Origin: Sycobia sp. Sy_11
Lineage: Eukaryota > Arthropoda > Insecta > Hymenoptera > Epichrysomallidae
Length of the DNA stretch: 64,000 bases
Direction: 5' to 3'
Assembly: GCA_018907035.1 (NCBI GenBank)
Contig: JACCIC010000094.1
Location: forward strand, 992,001 to 1,056,000
In this document: in pieces, positions 27,337 to 39,314 of the stretch
Numbering within the stretch: position 1 is the stretch's first letter
Layout of the letters: the number at the start of each line of letters is the position of its first letter
Made by a program: the position numbers and the translations under genes
Notes under the pieces: generated by a model
Seen by the model: the letters and a program-made list of their open reading frames with translations, nothing else
Database searches by the model: none
What the model was told of the DNA's origin: nothing

Positions 27337-29782
27337 TCACCACGGGTCATTTTCCAAAGCTTGTTTCTCATTAGCCAAAACTTAAAAGCCAAGGATAAAG
27401 AAGAGGGCAGATTAGTAATTTATGGGCGGGGGGGTGTTATGTACTACATATATACAGGTTCGAAAACTACTACACGAGAATTGGGGCTCTAGAAAAAATG
27501 TGAAAGTTAAACAAAGGCTTATATATATATAATCGGTCTGCCAACGATGGCTGTAGGATAGAGAATAAAAGTCCAAGCAAAAAGTTGGAGCCCGCCAATG
27601 TCCGGCAAAACAAAGTTTTTCAGTTTGAAGTTTTCTTTTTTTAGTTTTTATTTTTGAAGTTCCGGCCAAATTTACATAAGCGTTTGGCTCGGAAGGCCGA
27701 CAGGGCACGGTGTAAAGTTCGGCGTTACAACGACTAAAAAAAAAAATAAAATAACTATACCCGCCTTCCTTGAACGGGTTTGAACTTTTCGCCGGAAATT
27801 TTATTCCGTATTCAAAGGTAGAAACTCAAGGATGCCTTCAAAGACAATGATATGCAAATTATATATATTTTGTACTACGTGAGAATTGTCAGTGATTATA
27901 CTTTTTTGTATTTATCCAAATCAATATGTTTTTTTTTTTTTTCTAATGAACGCAACACATAGTATACTCCATTATGGCGCGTAATGTTTTTTATTTGTTT
28001 TATTTTTTCATTGTATTTCTCTTATGGAGTTACAGAGAGACTAGAAACTTAAAAGAGTGCATGGAATTAGCAGTCATATAGAGCCTATTTACAAGCTTTT
28101 ATAATAATATCAATATATAAGGTTACAAAATTTATGTTAATTGTTCTATATTAATTTAATCAATTAAATTCATTATGTTTTGTACTCTTTAAATTTACTT
28201 AGAGACTAATGGACGTCGCAGTTGTATATCCATACTGCTAATCTTTGTCTCTATTTTAAATGTCGAAATTGTTAAGTACGTTCACATCTCCCCTCCCTCT
28301 TCGATTTTGAGGCTATAGATAAGTAGCAAAAAAAAAACAAAAAACTCAACACTATATAAATGGGTATTCGTGTACGTGTAAACACTTTAAGAGTCTATTA
28401 TGCGAATTTTAGATTAAGGGATTCTGCATCTGTGTAAGGATAGATCTGGCCGATGCGTGAGACTCGTCGCAACAGGCTTGGGGAAAACGCGTCGATATAG
28501 TAAGAATAAAGGAGTGTAATGCAAAGTTTACGAGGACACACTTTTTGCGTGAAAGCAATCCTTTTATTCCATTTTCATTCGTTAACGGGCCGTTTTAAAA
28601 CGTTCGCGAATCTACGATTGATCTATAAAATTACGGCTAACAATTTAAACAATTGAAAATTTAAATAACATGGATAACGGTTATTACAAAATTGTGCGCC
28701 GTTTTGTCCACGGCTGCTTCGTCGGTCGAGCAATTTCGTATCGGAACACTGAAACCGTTCTCTGAAATTTCGTTTAGCCGTATAAAATATGTAAACCCTA
28801 GCTCGCGGCCTTAATCTCAAACAGCGACCGTGATGAAATTATTTCCTAACAATCTTCGAGCAGCTGAAAAGTCATTTTCATCAGCCAACGTCGCAACTAT
28901 TCAAAGGCTGCGCATCAACAATTTCGCCACAGACCGCCGCTTAGCAATGCGAAAATAAACATCGGACATTGGAATGTTACGGGGAACGTGGTATCATTCC
29001 GTGGTATCGTTAAAATTAACCCGTGGAAATGTTGAATTATTACGAATTTCGGACGATTTTAAACGCGAGTAGAATAAACAGGCAAATTAGTCCGACCAAA
29101 TGCATTAACGTAACTGACGTCGGATTTCAACGGGCAATAATTAAAAAAGTAAACGTATTTTTCAAGAAACCTTCTCGAGACACTTTTATTTTCAAAATGT
29201 TAGTTTTCTTCGGATCCAATTCTCAGAGTATGAAGTTTTTAAGCGATAAAGTACCTTTTATCTGTAAAATAAGATTTAAAAATTCCAAGCGTTGATTTTG
29301 AAGATAATCAGCTTTGCCTTACTTAATTTAGCCCATCGCCCCGAAATCTGATGACCTCTCCGACAAATATGATTCTATCTCTTTTATCCTTAAACATACT
29401 CTTGTATTTATTTATAGTCATTTTGAAAATTCTAATTTCAATTTTCATCTGCAACGTAAATTCATGCTCGTTTCACCCGCGTTCCGTATACGTTTCGATA
29501 TTTTTTATCAAGGACAATAAACTCATGATTTTGAAACTATGCAAAAATTTTTCATCTATAACGGGAGAAATTATACAAACTATGATCCTGCGAAGCATTT
29601 CAGTTGCTTTCGTTGGTCTGCACTGTGTTAGTCAAAATTTTTCGCAGCTCTCGCGGCCGCCTAACTTTACTGAGTTTCGACCGAAAAAAAATTTCATCCG
29701 TTTTCCACGCTCCAGTTACGAATGCAACGCGCGTCGTTACCAAGAATTCGAAAAATTGCGCTAACTGTACGCGCTACGACTA

Positions 29783-29783
<1 letters not shown>

Positions 29784-29818
<35 letters not shown>
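29784..29818. repeat. (CA)n microsatellite
   Basis: A 35-bp CA run at the left edge of a CpG-rich block. Confidence 0.95.
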
Positions 29819-29820
<2 letters not shown>

Positions 29821-31520
29821 TTTTTACAAACACACAGGAGCAGGGGCCGATCGCGAAACCGCAAAACTCGCGTTGTATTAATTAAAGCATCCGCGTCGCG
29901 CCGCGCATACGGCCGATTTCTCTGTTGGGCTCTCGTTTCCGAATTAAGGAAAAGCTCGGCCGGTCGAGCCTCGGCTCGACTGATTTCATAAGTCGGCAAA
30001 CGGAATGGCCGAGGGCGGGTAAAAAAAAAAGTAAAAAAAGAGAGAAAAAATTGAAGGTTACTTCATCGGTGACTACGGCGCGCGTGCGACCATTTTGTCC
30101 TTGCACGTGCATTGACGATCAGTCTCGTGCTCACCATATATATATGAAACGGAAAGGGGATCGCGGATTTTTTACGCTGACTGGGAGCACGGATAAAATG
30201 AAATTTCGTCATAAAGGCACGATTTTTATTGCAATGCTATATTGAAGCTTCTTCTATAAATTTCGAAAGATATGTAATATAGATTTTTTTACAGAACTGA
30301 AATTTATTATAACCTGGCCAGCAGGCTACGTTTCTCCTAATTCTCGTCGTAAAAGATTTTCCGATTTTTCCATTTGCCTCGTTTGTTTTCTCGCGAATAC
30401 TTTCTTTTGTTTTTGTTTTTTTTTTGATGCTCTATATCGCGTCGTTGTTAAAAATAATTACTAATAGGATTTTCTGTATAGAGAATAAGGTAGTTGAATG
30501 GACTCGGATGAATTTCGAATTTTTATCCTCTCAATATGCGACCTTTCCCCTTCGAATTAAAGCTTCGACAATCAATTTTGTTATTTAAGTTTTCTAGTAT
30601 TCTTGAGGGAGTTTGTTTTTTTTTTATAAATCTAAAAAGGGAAATTTTAAAAAATCAGATTATAAATTTGTGAATTTAAATCTAAAGATTCGTTTTTTTA
30701 AAGAACTTTTTCTTCTTTTTTTTATATTTTATATATATATATATAAAAAAAAGAAGAAACATTTATATTTAATGGGAACGAAATTCTAAAAAAGTCTAGA
30801 AACATTAAAACTCCATCACATAATGTATACTTAGTAAACCTATACCATTGAAAAAATAGGCAAACCCACCTTAAAATCAGCATATTTATGCATTAAACAG
30901 CTGAAATTCCGATTTTATTAAATGAAAAATGTTTTAACATTTGGAAATCGGTAAGAATGGAGTAGAACATCAGAAAGTACGAGAATATCATTTCTTTTAT
31001 ATCCACGACTTATTTTTCTCGTAAACCTGTCGAATCTTACCTTGTTTATCTTTTTAATCATTCAACAATCAAAGATTACTTGAAATAATAAAAGAAAAGA
31101 TATTTTTTGCAGATATGTCTTGGAAAGCCAAAAAAAAAGATTTTTATCCATAATATATACGTTTTGAAAATAAACATTTTGATTTTAGAATTCGTCGCTC
31201 GAGGTTAAAAATTATTTCTATCAATAATACAGCTGTATTAATAGAAAACTTTTTGAGCTCTATTTTTTTACTTTTCTCCAGCATAAACCATTCATCAAAC
31301 TTTTGCAGAGTCAACGAAGAATCAACGATCAACGATCACGTTAAACTATACTTTTAATATATATATATCGAGAATAATTTATATATTTATATCGAGTCGA
31401 ATGAAATAAATATTATCTATTTTTCAATTAAATATATTGTGTGATATAATATATATTTTTTGTACAAATAGAAATTATAATAATGATATTAATTGTTGTT
31501 GTTGTTTTTTTTTAATTCAG
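29819..31520. other. CpG-rich patch then AT-rich DNA before the first dipeptidase exon
   Basis: CpG-rich to about 30200, then AT-rich with poly-T tracts up to the acceptor at 31520. No upstream dipeptidase exon was found here. Confidence 0.45.
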
Positions 31521-31605
31521 GCGAAAAATGGTGGAATAGCCATGGTTCCTTTTTATACTTACTTCATAACGTGTAACAGCACGGCGACTATCAAGGATGT
31601 GATTG
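31521..31605 (+). CDS. Dipeptidase exon (first one visible)
   Basis: The acceptor is a T-rich tract ending TTTAATTCAG, and the donor is GATTG|GTAAGT. The exon gives 28 codons plus one base (85 nt), reading AKNGGIAMVPFYTYF... to ...TIKDVI. This matches the beta-strand segment that follows the zinc-ligand region in the family. Its base use is A/T-richer than the three exons that follow. The preceding exon should encode the FSHSS/RNVPD region; no such sequence was found upstream. Confidence 0.92.
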
Positions 31606-32525
31606 GTAAGTTTCCGAATTTTCACTTATTGTTTACAAATAAGCGACATTGAGTATTCTAATAATCGAATTGACAAACAAATGAAAAGAATTGAAAAACA
31701 AACGAAACTGTTCATTTACACGCATTAAGTACTAAAATCAATATCTCCATATTAGCGCATTGACTCTTATCTTTGATATATATATATTGTTTTAGTTTGA
31801 AAGTTGAAGAATCAATTACTTAACTGAATTGATTTATAATAAAGACACACGCGTATACGACAGATTAGTTACGATCGAAAGCTTATTTCTTTAAATGTTG
31901 CCGGCATTCAATCTTTTCTTCCGCAATTCCAGCGGTATCTACATACATGGAATTACGTAAATTATTATTTAACGCGCTAACATTCGTTCTTTTCTGTCTT
32001 ACAAGAACGATTTTGAATCTTTGTCAAACGACTGCTTTTACTTAAGAATCTTCCGTGACCGTCAACGCCTCCGCTAATTAAAAAGTATCGCGCGACAATG
32101 CACGTACGCGTCTCTGCAAGTCAACGAGTTCAGAGGCACGCCGGGATTTCCAAAAGGAAAATTGACAGACTCGTTCCTTTTGTTCCTCGATTCTTTTACG
32201 AGCTCAGATTCAATCATGGACGAAGGGACGGCAGGGAAGGAGAGGGAGGAGAGAGAGAGAGAGAACAGAGAGACAGGGCGACAGAAAGTGTGGGAAAGCG
32301 AGAGAGACTGCCGCTTCGGGCCAGATCAAGCGTTAAGGACTGGGAAGAGAGCCTCGTGAATTTCAATGTCCTCGCAGCGGTGCTCGTTCTTCCAATCAAC
32401 GGGGCCGCACCTCCATTCTTTCTGCCCATGGTCAAAAAGAGTTGTGCGATACTGCACACGCCCTGTCCCTACCCCTCTCTCTTTCTCTCTCGTGAAAATA
32501 ATGATAAAGTCGCCAATTCATCCGA

Positions 32526-32572
<47 letters not shown>

Positions 32573-33060
32573 GCACGTACATATATACCTACATATACTG
32601 CTGCATGTAGATACACGTATGACAGAAGAGAAATCGTTTCGTTTCAGCGCACATCAATCACATACGCAAGGTGGCAGGCATCGATCACGTCGGCATCGGC
32701 GCTGGATTCGACGGAATAAATTTGTAATTATCGCCAGAGAGTACCGAGCTCCTCTGTAGCCTCAACCCGCCCCCCCTCCCCGACACCCCCGCACCGCGCC
32801 GCGCCGCGATAAGCCCATCCATCGACGATTCTTTCCAATCGCGGCCACCGGGCCTTCGCAACAGCGCCGCGGACTTAATTATTTTCCAATTAGTCGGGCC
32901 GGCTTCGGTGCAGTATACACTTATTCTTATTAACGCGTACTTTCTTGATTCATTTTTATTATTCGCGTTTTTATTTTGAAAAAGGACTGATTGAAAACAA
33001 CAAGTCACTCGATCACGCGATCTTGCAGTTTCTTTATGTAAGCTCTCTCCTATATATATA

Positions 33061-33118
<58 letters not shown>

Positions 33119-35095
33119 CAAATGATAAATAAACGTACTGTTAAATGTATTTTTAAAGAGTGGAGTATACTTTGTAAAATTTTTCCTTAGATAAATCGAT
33201 AAACTATCATAATTTATGCGGAACAGAACTTGAAATCGAAAGGCAAGAATGCGTAGCTCGGAAAAGATAATTGTACGAATATTTTTATCGATCTCGCAGT
33301 ATTTATAGAATAAAATCAGATTTATAGATTTAGTACATTTGATGGTTGTCGGTGGTCACATTGGCCATCGTTAACAATCATATATTTTAATTTTTTTTTT
33401 TTTTTGCTTTTTCATTTTAGATTCTACGGAGATGATTCTAAAGAAGGACACTCTGACTCTTCTGATACAATTAAAATTGCCGTACTTTATAAAAACTGTA
33501 AGAGTGATAATAATATTTGTTTTTCTTTAGAACTGTGGACAAAAGTACAATTGTAATTTTTTTACAAATAATTACGATTAAAATATACTTCGACGAATCA
33601 TTAAGCAATAAATCCGGTCTTTACGATTGCTCCCGTATATCCTTCGACTAATTTGCAGTAAAAATTGATCAATTAAATGTCAGAGGCACCTTTTACAGAG
33701 ACATCTTTTGTCCGTTAAATTTCTTGTCTACTTAGTTGAAGGTATATCGACTATTCGGATTTCGTCTTATTTCGCTCAAAAAATCGACAACGAATTAAAG
33801 TTCTCGACGAGTGATATCTTTTGAAACCAAGCCAATGGTTCCTGTGCCTACTCGCGATTTTTGAGAAATATCAATCAGTTACATCTAGATAACACGGAGT
33901 AACGCTGAAATTACAGAGTCAGCCGCATACGAGCACGCCTGATAATCGAACGCGCGCTCAGTCCTGTACCCCCCCCCCCGCCCAATCGCAATACCCGACG
34001 CCGGACCCTATTTTACTCGTATCACTGTGTTTTCCGCAGCACGCCCACCGGCCTCGAGGACGTGTCGCGTTATCCGCAACTGCTGGCCACGCTGCTCGAG
34101 GACCCGAGCTGGACCGAGGACGACATAAAGAAGCTCGCCGGCCTCAATCTCCTGCGGGTGTTCGGCAAAGTCGAGCAGGTAATAAATAAGAGAAGGCCTT
34201 GGTTTCTCGGATGTGCTCGTCTGTTTCGGGTTTTCTTTTCTTTTATTTTTTTCTTTCTGCCCGCCGCCGCCGCCGCGGTAATGCACGATTATGATTTTCT
34301 TTCGACCACGTTGATTAATTTAACAATTGCCGTAACAATTTAAAACAATTATAACTTAACGTTAAATTATCTATTATTTATTGAAAATAAATAATAATTT
34401 CCAAAGACCTCGGTCGTCAAAATTATCGTGAATAATTATTTCATAACATTCATGGTAATGAATGTTATTGTATTCATTATTATGGCATTTGTAATGAACA
34501 TCAAAACTTATTTTTTCTGATTTAATTACAATTTAAAAATTTAAAAATATGTTTATATCGATGATTCCTTCGTAATTTGATAGTATATTTTTTGAGTCTA
34601 ATCTACAATTGCCTTAATTTTAATCGCTGTATTAATATCAGTGAAACGTTACATTTAATAAAATACATAGAAATTTAGACTAACGTCATTCTCTATTTTT
34701 ACATCGAGAAACAATGAAAAAATAAAAGCATTCTTCGAAATTGAAAAAAAATTTATTACAATTAAAACATAAAAATGTATTATGTCATATATACATTGAA
34801 ATAATTTGAACTCTTTGCACATTTTGAATATATCGTGAAACATGTAAAAAAACGAAAAAAATTAATTTTATAGATAGTTTCAAAACTGTTGAACAATGCA
34901 AAAAAAATGATTTATTTGAACTTACTTTTAAATAAGCACGAATATGGATTTCATGAATTTCATATTTGACGTGGCAATAAGATTTTCTAACTTTGTATAT
35001 TAACTTTTGATACATTTGAAATATGGAAATCTATAAGATATCTCGTATTTTCTTAATTATCTTCGCGTACCCCAGTGTATCAATTATTAAACGAA

Positions 35096-35142
<47 letters not shown>

Positions 35143-35274
35143 CGCATCTATCATTCGCACTGATCCACGACCACTTGTCAACAGGTGCGGGACGAGTGGC
35201 AGAAGGCCGCGGTTCTCCCGGTGGAGAAGATCAGCCCGCCCGAGAATTCCGCCTGCGCTTACGGCGCCTCCTGA
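31521..35274 (+). CDS. Membrane dipeptidase family (M19, renal dipeptidase-like), 3' part of gene, four exons
   Basis: Joined exons 31521-31605, 32648-32723, 34040-34178 and 35185-35274 encode the last 129 residues of a zinc dipeptidase of the DPEP1 family, which hydrolyses dipeptides at the cell surface or outside the cell. Family hallmarks in order are AKNGGIAMVPFYTYF, then AHINHIRKVAGIDHVGIGAGFDGIN, then the TPTGLEDVSRYP block, KKLAGLNLLRVFGKVEQ, and VRDEWQKAAVLPVEK near the end. The Asp in GAGFDG corresponds to the active-site Asp of human renal dipeptidase. The zinc ligands (HxD, Glu and two His) lie earlier in the protein, on exons I cannot find here, so the gene is partial in this window. 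Intron phases are 1, 2 and 0, and every junction is GT..AG. The protein ends SACAYGAS without the hydrophobic GPI-signal tail of mammalian DPEP1, so a soluble secreted form is likely. Family assignment is firm; the exact paralogue is not. Confidence 0.93.
31606..32647 (+). other. Dipeptidase intron, phase 1
   Basis: This 1042-nt intron contains a purine-rich (GA) block near 32230-32320 and the (TA)n run at 32529-32569. Open frames across it are repeat-driven and do not resemble the dipeptidase or any other family I recognise. Confidence 0.85.
32529..32569. repeat. (TA)n microsatellite in dipeptidase intron
   Basis: A 41-bp run ending about 80 nt before the acceptor of the next exon. Confidence 0.95.
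32648..32723 (+). CDS. Dipeptidase exon with active-site Asp loop
   Basis: The acceptor is CGTTTCAG and the donor TTT|GTAATT. The 76 nt continue the frame from phase 1 and encode AHINHIRKVAGIDHVGIGAGFDGIN. GAGFDG holds the catalytic or substrate-binding Asp equivalent to Asp288 of mature human renal dipeptidase. The donor GTAATT is weaker than the consensus. The TAA two bases into the intron shows that the exon must be spliced at this point. Confidence 0.93.
33063..33117. repeat. (GT)n microsatellite in dipeptidase intron
   Basis: A 55-bp GT run. Confidence 0.95.
33421..33497 (+). other. Possible cryptic or poison exon inside dipeptidase intron
   Basis: A long T tract ending CATTTTAG is followed by 77 nt and then the good donor ACT|GTAAGAG. 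In the dipeptidase frame the stretch is open. Its length is not a multiple of three, so inclusion would shift the next exon out of frame and lead to an early stop. I see no similarity to a dipeptidase segment. It may be chance. Confidence 0.2.
34040..34178 (+). CDS. Dipeptidase exon, GLED...WT...LAGLN block
   Basis: The acceptor is TTTCCGCAG and the donor GAGCAG|GTAATA. The exon is 139 nt; with the two bases carried over it makes 47 codons, from F-TPTGLEDVSRYP to LNLLRVFGKVEQ. The family's GLEDVSxYP and KLAGLNLLRV motifs are intact. Third positions are strongly G/C-rich, in sharp contrast to the flanking introns. Confidence 0.95.
34179..35184 (+). other. Dipeptidase intron, phase 0
   Basis: This 1006-nt intron is AT-rich with (TA)n at 35102-35140. 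It starts in frame with an open stretch to the TAA at 34341-34343, which passes through a T-rich and a GCC-repeat tract. Confidence 0.85.
35102..35140. repeat. (TA)n microsatellite in dipeptidase intron
   Basis: A 39-bp run ending about 45 nt before the terminal exon, close enough to overlap the branch-point region. Confidence 0.95.
35185..35274 (+). CDS. Dipeptidase terminal exon
   Basis: The acceptor is TTGTCAACAG. The exon has 29 codons plus the stop TGA at 35272-35274. It opens with VRDEWQKAAVLPVEK, the conserved C-terminal segment of the family, and ends SACAYGAS. There is no hydrophobic C-terminal stretch, so no GPI-anchor signal is encoded here. Confidence 0.94.
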   Translation: MRDEWQKAAVLPVEKISPPENSACAYGAS

Positions 35275-37320
35275 GCTGCTTAAGGCCGAAAATCAAAAAA
35301 AAAAAAAAATAAGAAAAAAAACAACAGCCAGCCAGAAGCCACCGCAGTCGCCCCGAGATTGCGCTCGACATCCGCGTACCCCGCTGTAGCTCGCCCCTCT
35401 CCACCGCTCCTTCCGGTCCGCCGTGCCGACACACCAGCGCGAGCTCTCCGGACGAGGAGGGACGGCCAGGAGGAGATGGAGATGGCGCGGCGCCGTCGCT
35501 TCGACGGATGCAGACGCGGGACGATGCTATATGGATATTGGTAGAGGAGGAGGGAAGGGAGTCGAACGGCCAGGTGGAGGAGGAGGATGATGCGACGCCG
35601 TGACCTCGTGAACGAGGCTCGTGGCAAAGAGAGAGAGAGGGAGAGAGAGAGAGAGAGGGAGAGAGGGAGGGAGATGCGCGAAAAGCGAGAGAATTGCGAG
35701 AATCGGAGATGAGAGTTCAAACAAGTTCCTCGATCGATCGTGTATTTCTTATTTCGCCAACCCCCCTCCACCCACCCCCCAACGCCACGCCGCCGTTTTC
35801 TCGTAAACAGAGCGAGAACGCGCGCGGACGGTAAGAGGCGCGCGCGTGTGCGATAAAAGCCAACGCGCAGCCTTCGACCAAGGATTTTATTTTACGATTT
35901 CGCATTAGCGCCGCTTAACGCGATTGAATTTGAAATCGCGCCCAGCCGATCGAAGAAGCGTTCGAACGCCGCGACGAACGAAGCCAAAAAACAAACGAAC
36001 GAACGAACGAACGAACGAAACGAAACGAAACGAAAATACGAGATATACGTATACGAAAAAAAAATCCCCCCCCCCCCGGCTATTTTCCAACGGCGAGTTT
36101 CACGGGCGCGAGGCATGTGCGATTATAGATATATAAATTATAGGCGTCGATCGCGCAGGGTGAAGTCGAACAGTTCCTGAAATTCCTGCTTTCACGCACA
36201 TGCGTAGACACGCGTGCACACAAACGAAATTATATTACAAACAAGGCTCGTCGAGACCAAAAACGCCCCCCCCCCAAACACGATTCTTGTACTGTATGTC
36301 GAGAGTGGACTGTTCTTAATATCGGGAAACGAGAGCTATGCACTGACAATGCTTATCCTCGATACGTAAGAATTAGCTTGCCGTTTAACTGTATGACAGT
36401 AAAGTGGAACAGCGCTATTTCCTTTACATAAATCGCACCGATCGTTTAGAAAAGTGAGATTTTTGTTCAGAAGACACATTAGTTTACGTCTACAGATAAG
36501 ATTAAAGGAAGTACGTCGTTTTAGTAACCTGTATTATACAGATAAAATGTCACTAACTTTAAAACGATGTCAACGTTAAGTTTTTTTTTCTTACCACAGA
36601 TTTAAATAAAATTAGACAAAAAGTAAACCGAATAAGCGAAGTAAAATTTTATAATAATAGTGTATGTACTAGGAGCCTTGCGCGATCGGCATAACCCAAT
36701 GAGCGCGTCACAGCACATCGCATACGTACAAATACAAGAACGACATAATGCGAGTCGCTCGTGGAACTCGCCTGCGAGCCGAGACGGATGCCGCTTAAAT
36801 AGCGCCGCTCCTCGAGCAATTCCCATACAACGCGATGAGATATTCCGCAGCGTTTCGATGGGGACCGTCAACGGACGGCGTCACCCGGCCCAACACCTTC
36901 CGTTGCGATCTTATCCATTTATCCAGTCCGCGCGCGTAGAATCGGCTGATATCGAATTTACCGCAAGATTTGAATCGTTAACTCTTAAGGATTCGAAATT
37001 AATTCGAATACTCGAATCACATCCAATTGTTAGCGATGTAAGAGAAGGAAAAAAACGTTAAGTGCCAAATTCCGACGGATCGTGAAATTATTCAAACGAG
37101 CGGCAGGGACGGGGAAGAATCTCTACAATAATGGATAAACTTCAAGGATGTATGTTTATTAGTCGCTTCGATTGACAGAAATGAAAGTAGAGCATTGAAG
37201 AATTAGTTTAAATTTTAAAAACCAAAGAAGAATAAAGAAAGAAACTTGACAACAAAAAAAAACAGAAATATTTATACGAAGTACCGTAATTACGTAATAT
37301 ATTGTATCAATAAACAAGTA
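35275..37320 (+). other. Probable 3' UTR / downstream region of the dipeptidase gene
   Basis: After the stop comes a CpG- and purine-rich stretch. It includes a (GA)-rich block at 35625-35675, an (ACGA)n tract near 35994-36035 and several C or G homopolymers. AATAAA motifs lie at 36605-36610, 37231-37236 and 37309-37314, so a UTR of 1.3-2 kb is possible. A 133-codon open frame at 36660-37061 resembles nothing I know and is probably not translated. The extent is inferred. Confidence 0.35.
37309..37314 (+). terminator. Candidate poly(A) signal for the dipeptidase
   Basis: AATAAA is preceded by AT-rich sequence about 2 kb after the stop. Two other AATAAA hexamers (36605, 37231) compete with it. 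Transcript 3' ends would decide. Confidence 0.2.
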
Positions 37321-39311
37321 TTATTAACACATCCTTGTTAAAATACAGAGGAATTTTTTTTTTTGAAGTCGCGAAAAATTTTTGAAAACGACTTTTAAAA
37401 CGTACGTACGCAAAGTGAGCATTAAATAGGCAAATATGGATAGGGCACAATTTTTTGTTCTAATTTCGTTCTGATCTGTAACCTCGCGAATATACTGCCG
37501 ACCCACACCGTGCGTAAATCACGTTCGTATCGGAAACGATTAATTGTATTTCAAACGCGCGACACGAATTTCCGACTGGACGAGAGACTTTTAGACAATT
37601 AGAAAATAGATAAAAGTGTGACGTTGAACTTTTACGGGATCCCTTTGAAAATTGAAACTTTTTAAGTCCGATTCACCTCGTAATGGCAATGTAAACCCGC
37701 TTGACGCGTCTTAGACTGATACATTATGTACGTATAATAAGAAAATCGATCGATCCTAACAAGCCTATGATAAACTGGAGAAAAACCCGTGCACCAACAA
37801 TCCTATATAGAGACCCTTAAAAAATCTAAGGCAATGGCGACGCTTCTTTAAAATTACTGGATTCATTTTCGAGCTATCGTAAACAATTTATCAATCGAAA
37901 AGGACGTTCCTTGCGCTAAAGAGATAACCGCATTAGCTATAAAAGTAAATAAACTATAGAATATTTTAAAGCGCTTTAAATATTTCTAAATACGGTCAAA
38001 TTTTATGCACTCGGCATAAATAACAAACGATCTGCTAAGAATCTGCTGACAGGCTTTTTGAAAAGAAATCTACTTTTTCATCTGAAATGTTTCTTTTTTT
38101 CTTTGTTTAATACATTCGTACAAATCCTGCCGTATGAATCAGTAACGACGTTCTATTCCGACGATTGGTCTTTTATTCCAACAAAGAAAATTCATTTCCG
38201 TTCTCCTTGAACGGGCTGAAAATTTATCATTGGAACGACAATTCGTACAACGTGTAAATTATTGGACTGCTTGATATTTAGTCGGAGCCAAGGTTTCGAA
38301 AAAATATTTCAGTCGTTACTTTCACGATTACAAAGGACTATCGCGCCGCTTTGAAAGTAAACCAACAACGGATAACATGCAGGGAAATTTTTTTTTTCTT
38401 AAATTGACCGGGAAAAAGGAAAGTGCCAAGGTGGAAAACTGGAGGGGGTGGTCGGCGAGTGCCGTAAAAGCAGGAGAGAGAGAGAGAGAGAGGGAGAGGG
38501 AAAGTATTCCTAATTTTTTTCCTGTCCCCGAAAGCCCGTGCACAAAAGCAATTAAGTCACACAAAGGTTATATAATGCGACGGTGAACAAAAAGGATCAG
38601 CGACGCGCGGGGATGGGCGGCTGGAAGGGAGTAGAGGGGAAAAAAATAAAAATCATCTACCACATGCGCCTACGTCATTAATTGCATTCTATCGCAGACT
38701 CAGGGGGCGGGGAGGCGGAGAAGTGGAGTGAAAAAAGTGCGCGCGCGAGCAAAAGAAAAGGCAGCGTGCATTCTCGGGAATCCACGCTCGTAATCAAGAA
38801 TTGCATTAGTGATGTAATGTACATTTGCGAGGAAGGGCGCGACGTGTGTCTGTAAATTCGCGATTGACAAACGAAGAGAAAAAAGAAAAAGAAAAAAAAA
38901 ACAAGAAGAAAAAGAGGGGGAAATAAATAAGTAGGTTTTTCCGAATCGAAATAACGGAATAAGTATATCATAATAATATTCGTATGGCGCTCCCAAACGC
39001 TCGGCGTTTATTTTCCAAATACCGTTTCGCGACATTATCGACATCCTTTTTATCACGTAAGTTGCGAGAGAGAGAGAGAGAGAAATCATGTAATTATATA
39101 ACTCGTATAAAAAAAAAACACCTAATACACGCGAACATGTGACACCCATAACAAGTATATAAAAAATGCCCATTATTAAACGAATATGAGAAAATGATAT
39201 AAAGTCCAAGATATCTCGTAGGACTTCCTAGCTTGTATCATAATTAGGCGGAAAACAATTTTTTCTTACTCTTGCGCATTGAGAGAATGCGAGGCGCGAG
39301 ATGTTTGGATG

Positions 39312-39314
<3 letters not shown>

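Larger units (their letters stand above)
25801..29700. other. Mostly AT-rich non-coding DNA
   Basis: A 90-codon frame (29023-29295) and a 137-codon frame (29351-29764) on the plus strand lack domains and splice context and are judged to be chance. Confidence 0.45.
32724..34039 (+). other. Dipeptidase intron, phase 2
   Basis: This 1316-nt intron holds a C-rich and CpG-rich start, the (GT)n run at 33063-33117, and a poly-T tract followed by AG at 33420 that could define a cryptic exon (see the separate entry). Confidence 0.85.

Noticed and set aside
29351..29764. 137-codon plus-strand frame starting with a hydrophobic stretch
   Set aside because: Looks like a signal or membrane segment at first, but that is AT-rich composition; no conserved motif follows.
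32098..32610. 170-codon plus-strand open frame inside the dipeptidase intron
   Set aside because: Arg-Glu repeats from a GA tract and Ile-Tyr repeats from a TA run; it does not match the dipeptidase upstream segment.
36660..37061. 133-codon frame downstream of the dipeptidase
   Set aside because: No motif, no exon signals; lies in the probable 3' UTR.
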